Assembly (NCBI GenBank): GCA_020160935.1
Contig: JAIUPL010000001.1
Coordinates: 124,001-188,000, forward strand
Direction: 5' to 3'
Source: Bacteroidota bacterium
Lineage (GTDB): Bacteria; Bacteroidota; Bacteroidia; Chitinophagales; Saprospiraceae
DNA length: 64,000 nt
Shown piece after piece: positions 43,648 to 52,303 of this stretch. Each line of letters opens with the position of its first letter. Position 1 is the stretch's first letter. Both the position numbers and the translations under genes were made by a program. A model generated the notes under the pieces. That model was not told the origin of the DNA. It saw only the letters and a list, made by a program, of their open reading frames with translations, and made no database searches.

Positions 43648-46600
43648 ATGAATATGAAACGCATAACCCTGTTCTGTTTGCTGGCGCTCGGCTTTATCCA
43701 CCTGAGCGCACAAAATGCATCCTATTTTTCTTCCCGCGAGCGCGGCTGGTGGACCTTCGGTATCGATGGCGGCCTGGCTTACCAGAGCGCCGACGTCCGC
43801 TCCACCCTGAACGGTTGGGGCGCCGGACTCACCCTGGGTAAAAACCTGTGGTACCGCCCTGGAGGCGCCTTTTCTTTCGACCTGCGTGGCAGAGGCTTGT
43901 TCACACGCACGTACGGACAGGATTACAAACGTTCGTTTGGGATTCAGCGCAATGAAGTCCTCAACGGCTCTTACTCCCCCGATCTGGACTACCTGATCGA
44001 CCAGAGTGCTCCCAACGACTCCTCTTTTGTGTATCAGAATTATCGCCACTCCATGGGCGAACTGGGCCTCGAAGGCGTGCTAACCTTCAACCGCCTGCGC
44101 GAGCGCACAGGTGTGGTGTTGTCGCTGTTTGGCGGTGTAGGCCTGGATTTTTATAAAACGGGCATCGACCAACTCGATGGCAACAATACCTATGATTACC
44201 TGGGTGTCAACGCTTCGGAATCAAAAGGTTCTGTTCTGTCCAGCCTCAAAGACCTGCGCGACGGCACCTACGAAAGCCCTGCTGACGGATTCACCGACCG
44301 TTCACTCAAAGCAGGACTTATGCCGGGCGCCGGTATTGAACTGGGCTTTCAGGTAGCACCCCGTTTTGTCATTGGTATCGGCCACAAAATTACCTTTAGC
44401 CGTACCGATATCCTCGACGGACAACAATTTACGAACAACAATACGCTGAGCGACAACAACGACTGGCAGCACTACACCAACCTGCATTTCCGCTGGGATA
44501 TTGCGCCCCATGAACGCCGTATAGCCGCCCCTGTTATCGATATTATCAATCCCGGCTCCAACCCGTATGTTACCAGTTATTCCAATGAAAACCTGCGCGC
44601 CCGCATTCAGAATGTGTACGCCTACAGCGATGTACAGTGCTACCTGAATGGTAACAACCAGCCATTCACCTTTGAAAAAGGTCGCCTCTCGGCTGATCTG
44701 CGCCTGCGCCCCGGCCGAAATGAAGCCCGCATTGTAGCCAGCAATCCGGCGGGCCGCGACGAAGAAACAGTTGTAATCGTGCTGGAAGATCGCTATACGC
44801 CACAGCCACCGCCCGTTACCCCTCCGCCGCCGCCAGCACCGCCGCGCCCGGAAGTGCGTATTGTGGAGCCCTCCCGCTCGCCTTTTACCACCAGTTACGA
44901 CAATGCACGTATCCTGGCCCAGGTGCGCAATGTGAACGATGCGCGCGACCTGCGCCTGTATGTCAACGGTTCAGATGCCCGTTTTACCCTGGCAGAAGGA
45001 CTGGAGGCCAATGTGCGCCTGCGCGAAGGCCGCAACAGCGTACGGGTAGAAGCGAATACTCCCGGCGGCCGGGCTTCCGACGAAGTGGAAATTATTTACG
45101 AGCGCTACACGCCTCCCCCACCACCGCCACCCACGCCACAGGGCAAGCGCCCCGTCGTGCGCATTACACAACCCGGTACAGCAACGGAAAGTACCACGCA
45201 GCCTTCTTATGTGCTGAAGGCAACGGTAGAAGAAGTCGACAACCGCGACGACATCACTGTTTATCTGAATGGAAATGTGTTGCGCAATGTCAGTTTCGAC
45301 CCGCGTTCCAACAAACTTTCTGCCGATCTGAGCCTGATTACCGGCAACAACAATATTACGATCCGGGCGCGCAACCGCTACGGCGAAGGGGAAGCCTCGG
45401 CTACGATTATCAGAAAAGTGGTGGAGCAAAAGCCGGAGGTGACCATCGCCGACCCACGCGACGGCGCTACTTTCCGCCAGGCTACGACGTCCTTCAAGGC
45501 AAATACCCGTTTCGTCGGTTCGCGCAACGATATTACGCTCGAAGTGAATCGCCGCACCGCTCCTTTCAGTTTTGATGCAGGAAGTGGCGTGGTGACAGCG
45601 GAACTGACCCTTCAGGAAGGCAAAAACACAGTAAGCATATCGGTGCGCAACAATGCCGGAAATGCGCAGGCTTCCGTACAACTGAATTACCTGGCGCCCA
45701 AGCCACCAAAAGTGACGATTACCGAACCGGCCAACAATTCTGAAACCCGCACGGCACAAGGTCAGGTAACGGCCACACTGGAAAATGTCGACAACAAAAA
45801 TGACGTGACGGTGCTGCTCAACGGTAGCAATGTTGCGTTCAGTTTCGACCCCAAACGCAAACAGATCAGCGCCAAGGTAAATTACGTGGAAGGTAGCAAC
45901 ACCATTCGCGTGAGTGCCCGTACCGATGCAGGCTCCGACGAGGCCAGTGTTACGGTGCGTTTTATCAAGGCGAAACCGCCCGTTGTCAGCATTACCAATC
46001 CGAAAGGAATGCGTACATTAACTGATAAGCCGGCATTCACGCTGACGGCAAAGGTGGAAAATGTGTTCAGCAACAACCAGGTACAGGTAAAACTGAACGA
46101 TGCTGTTATCAGCAATTTCACCCTCGACCGGGGCGGAAACCTGTCGGCCAACGTGACGCTGAAAACAGGCTCCAACACATTCGTGGTAAAAGCCACCACC
46201 TCCGATGGCTCCGACGAAGCCACTGCCAGCGTGCAGTTGCAGGCGCAATCGCAAAGCACCGACCCGGTGGCGCCCAAACCAGTACTCGAGTTTGTGACCC
46301 CCAAACGCAGCGGTACGACTGTTACAGAAGCCAGTTATTCCATTCGGGCCACTGCCAAAAACGTAACCGACAAGTCGCAAATCAAACTGAAACTGAACGG
46401 TCAGGAGATCAGAAACTTCGATTATAACCCGCGCGGTACTGTCGTTACAGCAGCACTTACACTCAAGGAAGGTAACAATATCGTATTGATCGAAGCCAGC
46501 AACTCCGGTGGTTCCGCTTCGGCTCAAACCGAAATCGTGTACAAATCAAAACCTACGGTACCCAAGCCGGAAGTGACCATTGAATCGGCGTCGCAACCTA

Positions 46601-46845
46601 CCGTTAGCCCGTTCAATCCGAATGAAGGCCGCTCGGCAGTGGTTGCCAATGTTCGCCATATCGATTCACGCGACCAGATTTCCATAAAAGTAAACGATAA
46701 GGCGGTCACCGATTTCACTTTTGATACCAATACGGCCAAGGTAACCTGGGTTTCCCTCCTCAGAAAAGGCGACAATAAAATTGAAATCACGGTGAGCAAC
46801 GCCACAGGAAGCGCGAGTGCGAGCCGGATGGTGAAGTTCGAGTAA
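43648..46845 (+). CDS. Outer-membrane protein with eight Ig-like repeats
   Basis: A 1065-aa exported protein. Signal peptide 1-20 (RITLFCLLALGFIHLSAQ) is followed by a ~290-aa barrel-like domain (GWGAGLTLGKNLWYRPGGAFSF to NLHFRWDIAPHERR). Eight tandem ~90-aa Ig-like repeats follow, each opening P-x-V-x-I-x-x-P and holding 'V.L.VNG....F.FD....LSA.L.L..G.N.I.V.A.N..G.....' . Proline-rich linkers (PPPVTPPPPPAPP, YTPPPPPPPTPQG) separate repeats 1-3. There is no T9SS tail; the last repeat ends the protein. A barrel anchor with a surface stalk is the likely layout. ATG 43648 is chosen because the open frame upstream is repeat palindrome. Confidence 0.8.
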   Translation: MNMKRITLFCLLALGFIHLSAQNASYFSSRERGWWTFGIDGGLAYQSADVRSTLNGWGAGLTLGKNLWYRPGGAFSFDLRGRGLFTRTYGQDYKRSFGIQRNEVLNGSYSPDLDYLIDQSAPNDSSFVYQNYRHSMGELGLEGVLTFNRLRERTGVVLSLFGGVGLDFYKTGIDQLDGNNTYDYLGVNASESKGSVLSSLKDLRDGTYESPADGFTDRSLKAGLMPGAGIELGFQVAPRFVIGIGHKITFSRTDILDGQQFTNNNTLSDNNDWQHYTNLHFRWDIAPHERRIAAPVIDIINPGSNPYVTSYSNENLRARIQNVYAYSDVQCYLNGNNQPFTFEKGRLSADLRLRPGRNEARIVASNPAGRDEETVVIVLEDRYTPQPPPVTPPPPPAPPRPEVRIVEPSRSPFTTSYDNARILAQVRNVNDARDLRLYVNGSDARFTLAEGLEANVRLREGRNSVRVEANTPGGRASDEVEIIYERYTPPPPPPPTPQGKRPVVRITQPGTATESTTQPSYVLKATVEEVDNRDDITVYLNGNVLRNVSFDPRSNKLSADLSLITGNNNITIRARNRYGEGEASATIIRKVVEQKPEVTIADPRDGATFRQATTSFKANTRFVGSRNDITLEVNRRTAPFSFDAGSGVVTAELTLQEGKNTVSISVRNNAGNAQASVQLNYLAPKPPKVTITEPANNSETRTAQGQVTATLENVDNKNDVTVLLNGSNVAFSFDPKRKQISAKVNYVEGSNTIRVSARTDAGSDEASVTVRFIKAKPPVVSITNPKGMRTLTDKPAFTLTAKVENVFSNNQVQVKLNDAVISNFTLDRGGNLSANVTLKTGSNTFVVKATTSDGSDEATASVQLQAQSQSTDPVAPKPVLEFVTPKRSGTTVTEASYSIRATAKNVTDKSQIKLKLNGQEIRNFDYNPRGTVVTAALTLKEGNNIVLIEASNSGGSASAQTEIVYKSKPTVPKPEVTIESASQPTVSPFNPNEGRSAVVANVRHIDSRDQISIKVNDKAVTDFTFDTNTAKVTWVSLLRKGDNKIEITVSNATGSASASRMVKFE

Positions 46846-46975
46846 CACGGATTGCGCAGAGGGGGCGGATTTTCACAGATTGCGTAGGTGGTAATGAGAC
46901 ATGTGTTCTTACAAATGCTTCATTACCACCCACGCTATCCGTGAAAATCCGCCCCCTCCGCGCAATCCGTGTTAC
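46843..46975. repeat. Stop-to-stop palindrome
   Basis: The arms match at about 50 of 54 positions, beginning TAACACGGATTGCGC on both sides and containing GAGGGGGCGGATTTTCAC and GGTGGTAATGA, with a loop of about 20 nt. The TAA of each convergent gene is the outermost triplet of its arm, so the palindrome includes both stop codons. Confidence 0.9.
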
Positions 46976-47904
46976 TTATCCCAGCATTCTTTTTTCAGCA
47001 GCGCCTCCATGGTTGGTTCGCGCAGCATTTTCAGGTAGGTATCGTGGTTGTAACGCGGGTTCTCTTCGGGTGTTTTACCCTGAAAAATGAAATGAGCAAG
47101 CGCCGGCCAGTTATTTTTTTCAGCCACTGTGAGAACGATGCACGCTGAGTGTTCGGGCGAATCCTGCGGATGGTTTTGTTGTTCGATGGTTTGAGCCAGT
47201 TGGAGATAGCGTGTGACGGTCGGCCGGGCGGGTACATTGAATTCAACACTGTGTACGCGCGGATTGCCAGGCAAATATGTTACGCGAAACGCATCCTGAT
47301 CGGCCAGCGGGAATCCGGTAGGTAACAAAAACGCCCCGTCTGCGGGCACTTCAAATTGCCCTGTGGCACGCATGCTGTCGGCCGTAACGAAACCGTAATA
47401 CACTTTTCTTTTCCGGCCTTCCTGCTGAAAAAACATTTGCGCCACGGCATATTGCCCCTGCGAGGCCAGTTTGCCCTGCGAAGTAAGCGCATCGGGACTG
47501 AGCAGGCTGTTTTCCGTGAATCGTTGCCCTTCCTGCCATTTATCAAAACGATGCAGGCCGTAGGTGACGCCGGCAATGACCAGCACCAGCCCTGCTACCG
47601 ACCCAAGCACGTATTTCAGGTTTTTCCTGTTGAGTGCTTTCCGCTGCCGGTTGAGCGGGGTATCCACTTTTTTGTTGGTAGTAAAGGAATAGGAAAAATC
47701 GCCGTTTTCTTTATAGACTGCCAGTTCGCACAATTCGTCTTCAATAAAAAACGAATAGGTTTTGGATTCCTTGACCGCAAAATCCACTTGTATCACTTTC
47801 AAATTACAGTGAATCAGCAAATGGCCGGTCTTGTCGCCGTGGTACAACCCGACGCGGTGACGACCGCCTTGAGGATCGATATAAACCCAGCCGAGTTGTG
47901 CCAT
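46972..47904 (-). CDS. Single-pass membrane protein, unknown function
   Basis: A 310-aa protein. Residues 1-85 form a beta-rich N-terminal domain (GWVYIDPQGGRHRVGLYHGDKTGHLLIHC, YSFFIEDELCELAVYKENGDFSYSF). Residues 97-115 are one transmembrane helix (YVLGSVAGLVLVIAGVTYGL) after a basic stretch, giving N-in topology. The C-terminal 190 aa are outside and unrecognised. It is followed 23 nt upstream on the same strand by purC, so it may share its transcript. The family is not recognised. Confidence 0.6.
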   Translation of the reverse strand: MAQLGWVYIDPQGGRHRVGLYHGDKTGHLLIHCNLKVIQVDFAVKESKTYSFFIEDELCELAVYKENGDFSYSFTTNKKVDTPLNRQRKALNRKNLKYVLGSVAGLVLVIAGVTYGLHRFDKWQEGQRFTENSLLSPDALTSQGKLASQGQYAVAQMFFQQEGRKRKVYYGFVTADSMRATGQFEVPADGAFLLPTGFPLADQDAFRVTYLPGNPRVHSVEFNVPARPTVTRYLQLAQTIEQQNHPQDSPEHSACIVLTVAEKNNWPALAHFIFQGKTPEENPRYNHDTYLKMLREPTMEALLKKECWDK

Positions 47905-47927
47905 GCGGGAAAAAGTTCGGGTTCAGG

Positions 47928-48866
47928 TTATTCCTGCAATGCTTTCAGGATGTTTTGTTCGATGCGTTTGAGAACATCAACGGTCTCGTCCTTGATAAAT
48001 TTTAAACCCGTCACTTTTTCGTATAATTCGATGTAGCGCTCCGTAATTTCATTTACAAATGCATCGGGCATCTCGGGCATTGCTTGCCCTTCTTTTCCCT
48101 GAAAGCCATTGGCAATAAGCCATTCCCGCACAAATTCCTTGCTCAGTTGGCGCTGGCGCTCGCCTTTTTGCTGGCGTTCTTCATAACCTTCTGCATAAAA
48201 GTAACGCGAACTGTCGGGCGTGTGGATTTCATCCATCAACAGGATTTGCCCGTCTTTTTTCCCAAACTCGTATTTGGTATCGATCAGGATAAGCCCCTGT
48301 CGGGCAGCCATTTCACTGCCGCGCTGGAAAATAGCGCGGGTGTAAGCCTCCATTTGTGCGTAATCTTCGGGACTCACCAGTCCGCGCGCCAGAATATCTT
48401 CTTTGGAAATATCCTCGTCGTGGCCTTCATCTGCCTTCGTGGTAGGCGTGATAATGGGCTCCGGAAACGGGTCGTTTTCGCGCATTCCCTCCGGCAACGG
48501 TACGCCGCACAGGGTACGTATTCCGGCGGCATAGGTACGAGCGGCGTGGCCTGCCAGATAGCCCCGTATCACCATTTCCACCCGAATGGGTTCACAGCGG
48601 TGGCCGATGGCCACATTCGGGTCGGGCGTGGCAATAAGCCAGTTTGGACAAATATCGCGGGTGGCAGAAAGAAAATGGGCAGCAATCTGGTTCAATACAG
48701 CGCCTTTGTACGGAATAGCGCGCGGCAGGATATGGTCGAATGCAGAAATGCGGTCGCTGGCCACCATCACTAATTGGTCGCCGACGGTGTACACATCGCG
48801 TACTTTTCCCCTGTAAAAGGCTGTTTGGCCCGGCAATTGGAACTTTGTTTCACGAATCGTTGTCAT
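47928..48866 (-). CDS. purC: SAICAR synthase
   Basis: ATP-dependent ligase adding aspartate to CAIR in purine synthesis. The 312-aa protein shows [27 protein letters not shown], the ATP/substrate stretch [49 protein letters not shown] and a C-terminal helix. Length is that of the long (yeast-like) form common in Bacteroidota. Its ATG is only 5 bases after the -7 box, implying a leaderless mRNA. It is divergent from the DUF3293 gene with overlapping promoters. Confidence 0.96.
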   Translation of the reverse strand: MTTIRETKFQLPGQTAFYRGKVRDVYTVGDQLVMVASDRISAFDHILPRAIPYKGAVLNQIAAHFLSATRDICPNWLIATPDPNVAIGHRCEPIRVEMVIRGYLAGHAARTYAAGIRTLCGVPLPEGMRENDPFPEPIITPTTKADEGHDEDISKEDILARGLVSPEDYAQMEAYTRAIFQRGSEMAARQGLILIDTKYEFGKKDGQILLMDEIHTPDSSRYFYAEGYEERQQKGERQRQLSKEFVREWLIANGFQGKEGQAMPEMPDAFVNEITERYIELYEKVTGLKFIKDETVDVLKRIEQNILKALQE

Positions 48867-48870
48867 GGGG

Positions 48871-48900
48871 CAAAGTTACCTTTGTATCCATGAATTCAAA
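48871..48900 (-). promoter_or_regulatory. purC promoter (TTTG-N18-TAACTTTG)
   Basis: Minus-strand TAACTTTG (48871-48878) with TTTG (complement of 48897-48900) 18 bp upstream. The -33 element lies inside the first codons of the divergent DUF3293 gene. The box overlaps the opposite-strand box at 48877-48884 by two bases. Confidence 0.65.
48877..48884 (+). promoter_or_regulatory. -7 box of the DUF3293 gene
   Basis: TACCTTTG, exact TAnnTTTG, is followed by TATCC and the ATG at 48890. Together with purC's box it forms CAAAGTTACCTTTG, two back-to-back -7 boxes. Confidence 0.55.
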
Positions 48901-49372
48901 CGTTCTCATCATCAAAGAACCGCAAGATATTCCAGCGCAGCTCGATCGTACTTTGATCGAGCATTATCTGAATACACGGTACTGGACGGAACTGCCTCGC
49001 CTCGACGATCGCGGGGCCGAAATCAGGATTGGTCAAAACCCTTTGATCCTGAACCGTCAACTCGACGATCTGGGCGCCCGAACCTATGCCTTCATCACGG
49101 CCTGGAACCCACAATCGATCAGGCAGGACGATTGGTGGAACCGGATGCACAATTATCGCTTGGAACTGGAATTGCACCCCCACTGCCGACTGCTTCGGCG
49201 TGGACTGGGTATTGGCCAGGATACCGACTGGCCTGCGGAAGAAAGTTTTCTGGCCCTCGACATTCCGCTCGAAAAAGCAGTGGACATCGCACGTATGTTT
49301 GGGCAATATGCGATTGTGGGGTGGGAGAAGGGAGGGGAACCTGTGTTGATAGTCCTAAGTCGTGAGTCCTAA
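48890..49372 (+). CDS. DUF3293 domain protein
   Basis: A 160-aa cytoplasmic protein of the DUF3293 family. The family text is visible as LDRTLIEHYLNTRYW, IRIGQ, ARTYAFITAWNPQS and NRMHNYRLELELHPHCRLLRRGLGIG, then EESFLALDIPLEKAVDIARMFGQYAIVGWEKG. The molecular role is unknown. ATG 48890 follows its -7 box with a 5-nt spacer. The last residues (VLSRES) and the stop TAA are encoded by the GTCCTAA repeat of the following palindrome. Confidence 0.8.
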   Translation: MNSNVLIIKEPQDIPAQLDRTLIEHYLNTRYWTELPRLDDRGAEIRIGQNPLILNRQLDDLGARTYAFITAWNPQSIRQDDWWNRMHNYRLELELHPHCRLLRRGLGIGQDTDWPAEESFLALDIPLEKAVDIARMFGQYAIVGWEKGGEPVLIVLSRES

Positions 49373-49490
49373 GTCCTAAGTCCTAAGTCCGTAGAGTACA
49401 CCTTGCTGCTCATGGCGCCCCATTCAAGAATGCCAAAAATAAACGGGTGTACTCTACAGACTCAGGACTCAGGACTTACGACTCAGGACT
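49351..49490. repeat. GTCCTAA heptamer palindrome
   Basis: Left arm: GTCCTAA units (GTCCTAAGTCCTAAGTCC) ending in CGTAGAGTACACC. A ~50-nt loop is followed by GGGTGTACTCTACAG and GACTCAG/GACTTAC units to the tktB-side stop. Both convergent stop codons are inside or at the edge of the arms. It shares the GTAGAGT core with the elements at 36.5, 39.8 and 41.4 kb. Confidence 0.87.
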
Positions 49491-50445
49491 ATTTCCGATC
49501 CATCACATCCTTCACAGCCCAAATCACATCCTTCTTGCTCAATCCGTATTTATCGAGCAGTTCGTTGGGCTTTCCGCTTTCGCCGAAGGAGTCTTTTACG
49601 CCTACGTATTCCATAGGCACAGGGTCGTTGTGCACGAGCAGGTTGGCGATGGCATCGCCGAGGCCGCCAAATCGTTGGTGTTCTTCAGCCACTACCACGG
49701 CGCGGGTCTTTTTGACGGAGTCGAGCACCGCTTTTTCATCGAGTGGTTTGATGGTGTGGATATTGATCACTTCGCAGGAAATGCCCTGAGCGGAAAGTTC
49801 TTGGGCCGCTTCCACGCTGGTCCACACGAGGTGGCCGGTAGCGAAAATCGTTACGTCGGTGCCTTTGCCGAGCAGCAACGCTTTGCCGATTTTAAACGGC
49901 ATACCTTCGGTGAACATCGGCCAGGCCGGGCGGCCGAAGCGCAGATACACCGGTCCGTGATGTTCGGCGATGGCCATGGTAGCAGCCATCGTTTGGTGGT
50001 AGTCGCAAGGGTTGATGACCGTCATACCGGGCAGCATACGCATCATACCCATGTCTTCCAGAATCTGGTGCGTGGCGCCGTCTTCGCCGAGGGTAAGACC
50101 CGCATGCGAAGCGCAGATTTTCACATTTTTATGCGAATACGCTACACTTTGGCGAATTTGATCGTACACACGGCCCGTGCTGAAGTTGGCAAAGGTGCCG
50201 GTGAACGGAATTTTTCCCGCCGTTGCCAGGCCCGCAGCAATGCCGATCATATTGGCTTCGGCGATACCCACCTGGAAAAAACGTTCGGGAAATTCTTTCA
50301 GAAAATGCTGCATTTGCAGCGATTCCAGCAAGTCGGCGGTGAGGCCGACCACATTGGGGTTTTTGCGGCCCGCTTCGAGCAGGCCTTGACCGAAACCGTC
50401 GCGGGTGGCTTTGGTGCCGGTAGATTTTATATCGTTGATATTCAT
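49489..50445 (-). CDS. Transketolase, C-terminal subunit
   Basis: The second half of a split transketolase (318 aa), carrying the pyrimidine-binding domain of the thiamine-diphosphate site. The active-site glutamate is in FFQVGIAEANMIGIAAGLA, and NFSTGRVYDQIRQSVAYS, HAGLTLGEDGATHQILED and the C-terminal domain (VINIHTIKPLDEKAVLDSVKKT) are present. It acts with the subunit encoded 54 nt upstream to move two-carbon units in the pentose-phosphate pathway. Related DXP synthase is excluded by the split layout and by HAGLTLGEDG. Confidence 0.93.
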   Translation of the reverse strand: MNINDIKSTGTKATRDGFGQGLLEAGRKNPNVVGLTADLLESLQMQHFLKEFPERFFQVGIAEANMIGIAAGLATAGKIPFTGTFANFSTGRVYDQIRQSVAYSHKNVKICASHAGLTLGEDGATHQILEDMGMMRMLPGMTVINPCDYHQTMAATMAIAEHHGPVYLRFGRPAWPMFTEGMPFKIGKALLLGKGTDVTIFATGHLVWTSVEAAQELSAQGISCEVINIHTIKPLDEKAVLDSVKKTRAVVVAEEHQRFGGLGDAIANLLVHNDPVPMEYVGVKDSFGESGKPNELLDKYGLSKKDVIWAVKDVMDRK

Positions 50446-50499
50446 GTTATTGGAATGCCTGAATGGAAAAAATGGGACGAACTGAAGAGGGTCTGAGGT

Positions 50500-51351
50500 T
50501 TAAAAATCAGCCAGATGAGCCGGCTGCAACTGCGTCATGGCCTGTTCGTATTGTTCCTGATTGGGTGCTTTGCCGTGCCATTTGTGGGTGCCTTGCATGA
50601 AGTCGACGCCGTAGCCCATTTGCGTTTTCATCAGAATGACTACGGGTTTTCCTTTCCCTGTGCGGCGTTTTGCTTTGCGGAGCATGGCGATGACGGCTTC
50701 GAGGTCGTTGCCATTTTCCAGAATGAGTACATCCCAGCCAAAGGCTTTCCATTTAGCGGGCAGGTTTCCGAGATCCATCACCTGCGAGGTAGGCCCATCG
50801 ATCTGCTGTCCGTTCCAGTCGACCGTCACGATCAGGTTGTCTACTTTCAGGTGAGCAGCCGACATGATGGCTTCCCAGCACTGGCCTTCGTCGAGTTCGC
50901 CATCGCCGGTGAGGGCAAAAATCCAGCGTTTATCGCCATCGAGGCGTTTGGCCAGTGCGGCGCCAATGGCCACAGAAATACCCTGCCCCAGCGATCCGGA
51001 AGCAATGCGAATGCCTGGCAGGCCTTCATGCGTGGCCGGGTGGCCTTGCAGGCGGGTGTTAATTTTGCGGAAAGTAGCCAGTTCTTTTGGCTCAAAATAA
51101 CCGGTACGTGCCAGCACGCTGTACCATACAGGAGAGATGTGACCATTGGACAGGAAAAACATATCCTGGCCTTTGCCCTCCATTTTGAAGGGTTTGGGTT
51201 TGTGTTTCATCACGTTACCGTATAGGGCTACAAAAAACTCCGTACAGCCCAGCGAACCGCCCGGGTGGCCGCTCTGGCAGTTGAATACCATGCGAATAAT
51301 GTCGCGGCGAACCTGCGTGGCAAGTTCTTTCAATTGGGAAATGTCAGACAT
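50500..51351 (-). CDS. Transketolase, N-terminal subunit
   Basis: The first half (283 aa), binding the diphosphate of ThDP. The GDG-N motif reads ALTGDGELDEGQCWEAIMSAAHLKVDNLIVTVDWN. SGHPGGSLGCTEFFVALYG and GSLGQGISVAIGAALAKR are further signature segments. ATG 51351 (MSDISQLKELATQVRRDI) is preferred over the open frame to 51450. It is co-transcribed with the C-terminal subunit. Promoter at 51383-51390. Confidence 0.93.
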   Translation of the reverse strand: MSDISQLKELATQVRRDIIRMVFNCQSGHPGGSLGCTEFFVALYGNVMKHKPKPFKMEGKGQDMFFLSNGHISPVWYSVLARTGYFEPKELATFRKINTRLQGHPATHEGLPGIRIASGSLGQGISVAIGAALAKRLDGDKRWIFALTGDGELDEGQCWEAIMSAAHLKVDNLIVTVDWNGQQIDGPTSQVMDLGNLPAKWKAFGWDVLILENGNDLEAVIAMLRKAKRRTGKGKPVVILMKTQMGYGVDFMQGTHKWHGKAPNQEQYEQAMTQLQPAHLADF

Positions 51352-51382
51352 GAAAATTGAATAAATAGGGTGAAATGCCGCG

Positions 51383-51390
51383 CAAAGGTA
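51383..51390 (-). promoter_or_regulatory. -7 box of the transketolase operon
   Basis: Minus-strand TACCTTTG, exact TAnnTTTG, 31 nt before the ATG. Confidence 0.5.
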
Positions 51391-51508
51391 GAAAAACAAG
51401 TGGTGGCAGGAGGCAGGAATTCTAAAAAACCTGGCGCTAACGTTGGCCAAGCCAACACTACGCTTGGAAAAGGAAATACCACAGGGGTGAAACTCAACTA
51501 AATAACAC

Positions 51509-51516
51509 TATATTTG
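51509..51516 (+). promoter_or_regulatory. -7 box ahead of a 26-aa ORF
   Basis: TATATTTG, exact TAnnTTTG, 38 nt before the ATG at 51555. No protein-coding gene other than the small ORF follows on this strand before the terminator at 51665. Confidence 0.45.
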
Positions 51517-51554
51517 CTCATCACAGCATTGTTCACCATTTCAAATCTCTACTT

Positions 51555-51635
51555 ATGGATTTCATTGTTTTGCTGCTTTACATGCTGGACGGCGTAGTAA
51601 AAGGTGCCCCGCCGCCGCCGCCGCAACCTATTTAA
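51555..51635 (+). CDS. Candidate 26-aa membrane peptide
   Basis: A very short ORF: MDFIVLLLYMLDGVVK followed by GAPPPPPQPI. The first 15 residues are a hydrophobic helix with one internal aspartate, and the tail is polyproline. Support comes from position: a perfect -7 box 38 nt upstream and a strong hairpin terminator 30 nt downstream, in a spacer that has no other plus-strand gene. No family is recognised. It may be a membrane-active peptide or simply chance. Confidence 0.4.
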   Translation: MDFIVLLLYMLDGVVKGAPPPPPQPI

Positions 51636-51664
51636 TTACCATGCCACGACTAAACACTCAAAAA

Positions 51665-51701
51665 AAAACCGGAACCTCCCACAAGAGGAAGTTCCGGTTT
51701 C
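51665..51701. terminator. Bidirectional terminator between the small ORF and the LysM gene
   Basis: AACCGGAACcTCC-cacaaga-GGAaGTTCCGGTT has a 13-bp stem with one mismatch. On the minus strand it is followed by eight T and so ends the LysM/BON gene; on the plus strand by TCTTATTTT. Confidence 0.85.
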
Positions 51702-51722
51702 TTATTTTAATCCCAATCCAAA

Positions 51723-52103
51723 TTACGGATTCGGGATCACCAGTACCTGGCCAACTTCGATTTTGTCCGGATCGCTCAGTTGATCGCGGTTGGCGTCGAA
51801 GATCTGCTTGTACTTCATCATGTCGTCGTAGTAGTGCTTGGCAATTTTGCTCAGGCTTTCACCTTTTTCTACCGTATGGGTAGTGTAGATGTTCGGGTTG
51901 GACACCTGAATGTCGGCTACGATATCGGTTGGAACCGAACCGCCGGCGGCTTTGATGGCGTCCCAGATCTGGTCTTTCTGGTAGTTGTTTTCAACAGTAC
52001 CCCAAATGCGCAGAATGCCGTTCAGTTCTTCTACTTTTCCGTCGCGGATGCCGAATTTTTCGCCGAGTGCGAGTGCGCTTTGATATTTGTCTTTTACTGC
52101 CAT
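51723..52103 (-). CDS. BON-LysM protein (Kbp/YgaU-like)
   Basis: A 126-aa protein with an N-terminal BON-like region (KVEELNGILRIWGTVENNYQKDQIWDAIKAAGGSVPTDIVADIQV) and a C-terminal LysM domain (TTHTVEKGESLSKIAKHYYDDMMKYKQIFDANRDQLSDPDKIEVGQVLVIP). This is the layout of E. coli Kbp (YgaU), a potassium-binding protein. There is no signal peptide at the chosen ATG 52103 (MAVKDKYQSAL). The -7 box is 62 nt upstream. Confidence 0.85.
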   Translation of the reverse strand: MAVKDKYQSALALGEKFGIRDGKVEELNGILRIWGTVENNYQKDQIWDAIKAAGGSVPTDIVADIQVSNPNIYTTHTVEKGESLSKIAKHYYDDMMKYKQIFDANRDQLSDPDKIEVGQVLVIPNP

Positions 52104-52164
52104 GGTGATTTGAAAATTTGGTGAAGTAAGTGATTGTAATGTGCTGTGAAGGCACCCCATGGGG

Positions 52165-52172
52165 CAAAAGTA
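52165..52172 (-). promoter_or_regulatory. -7 box of the BON-LysM gene
   Basis: Minus-strand TACTTTTG, exact TAnnTTTG, followed by CCCCATGGGG. Confidence 0.5.
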
Positions 52173-52303
52173 GCCCCCTCTGGGTAATTTCGCATGGTTC
52201 AGACCGTTTTTTACTTAAAAGTAACGGCGGTGTGGAAAAATAATTTTTCCAGGGTATGAAACCACAAATTTCGACCTCATGCCGCACCGATGCGCAAATG
52301 CCG

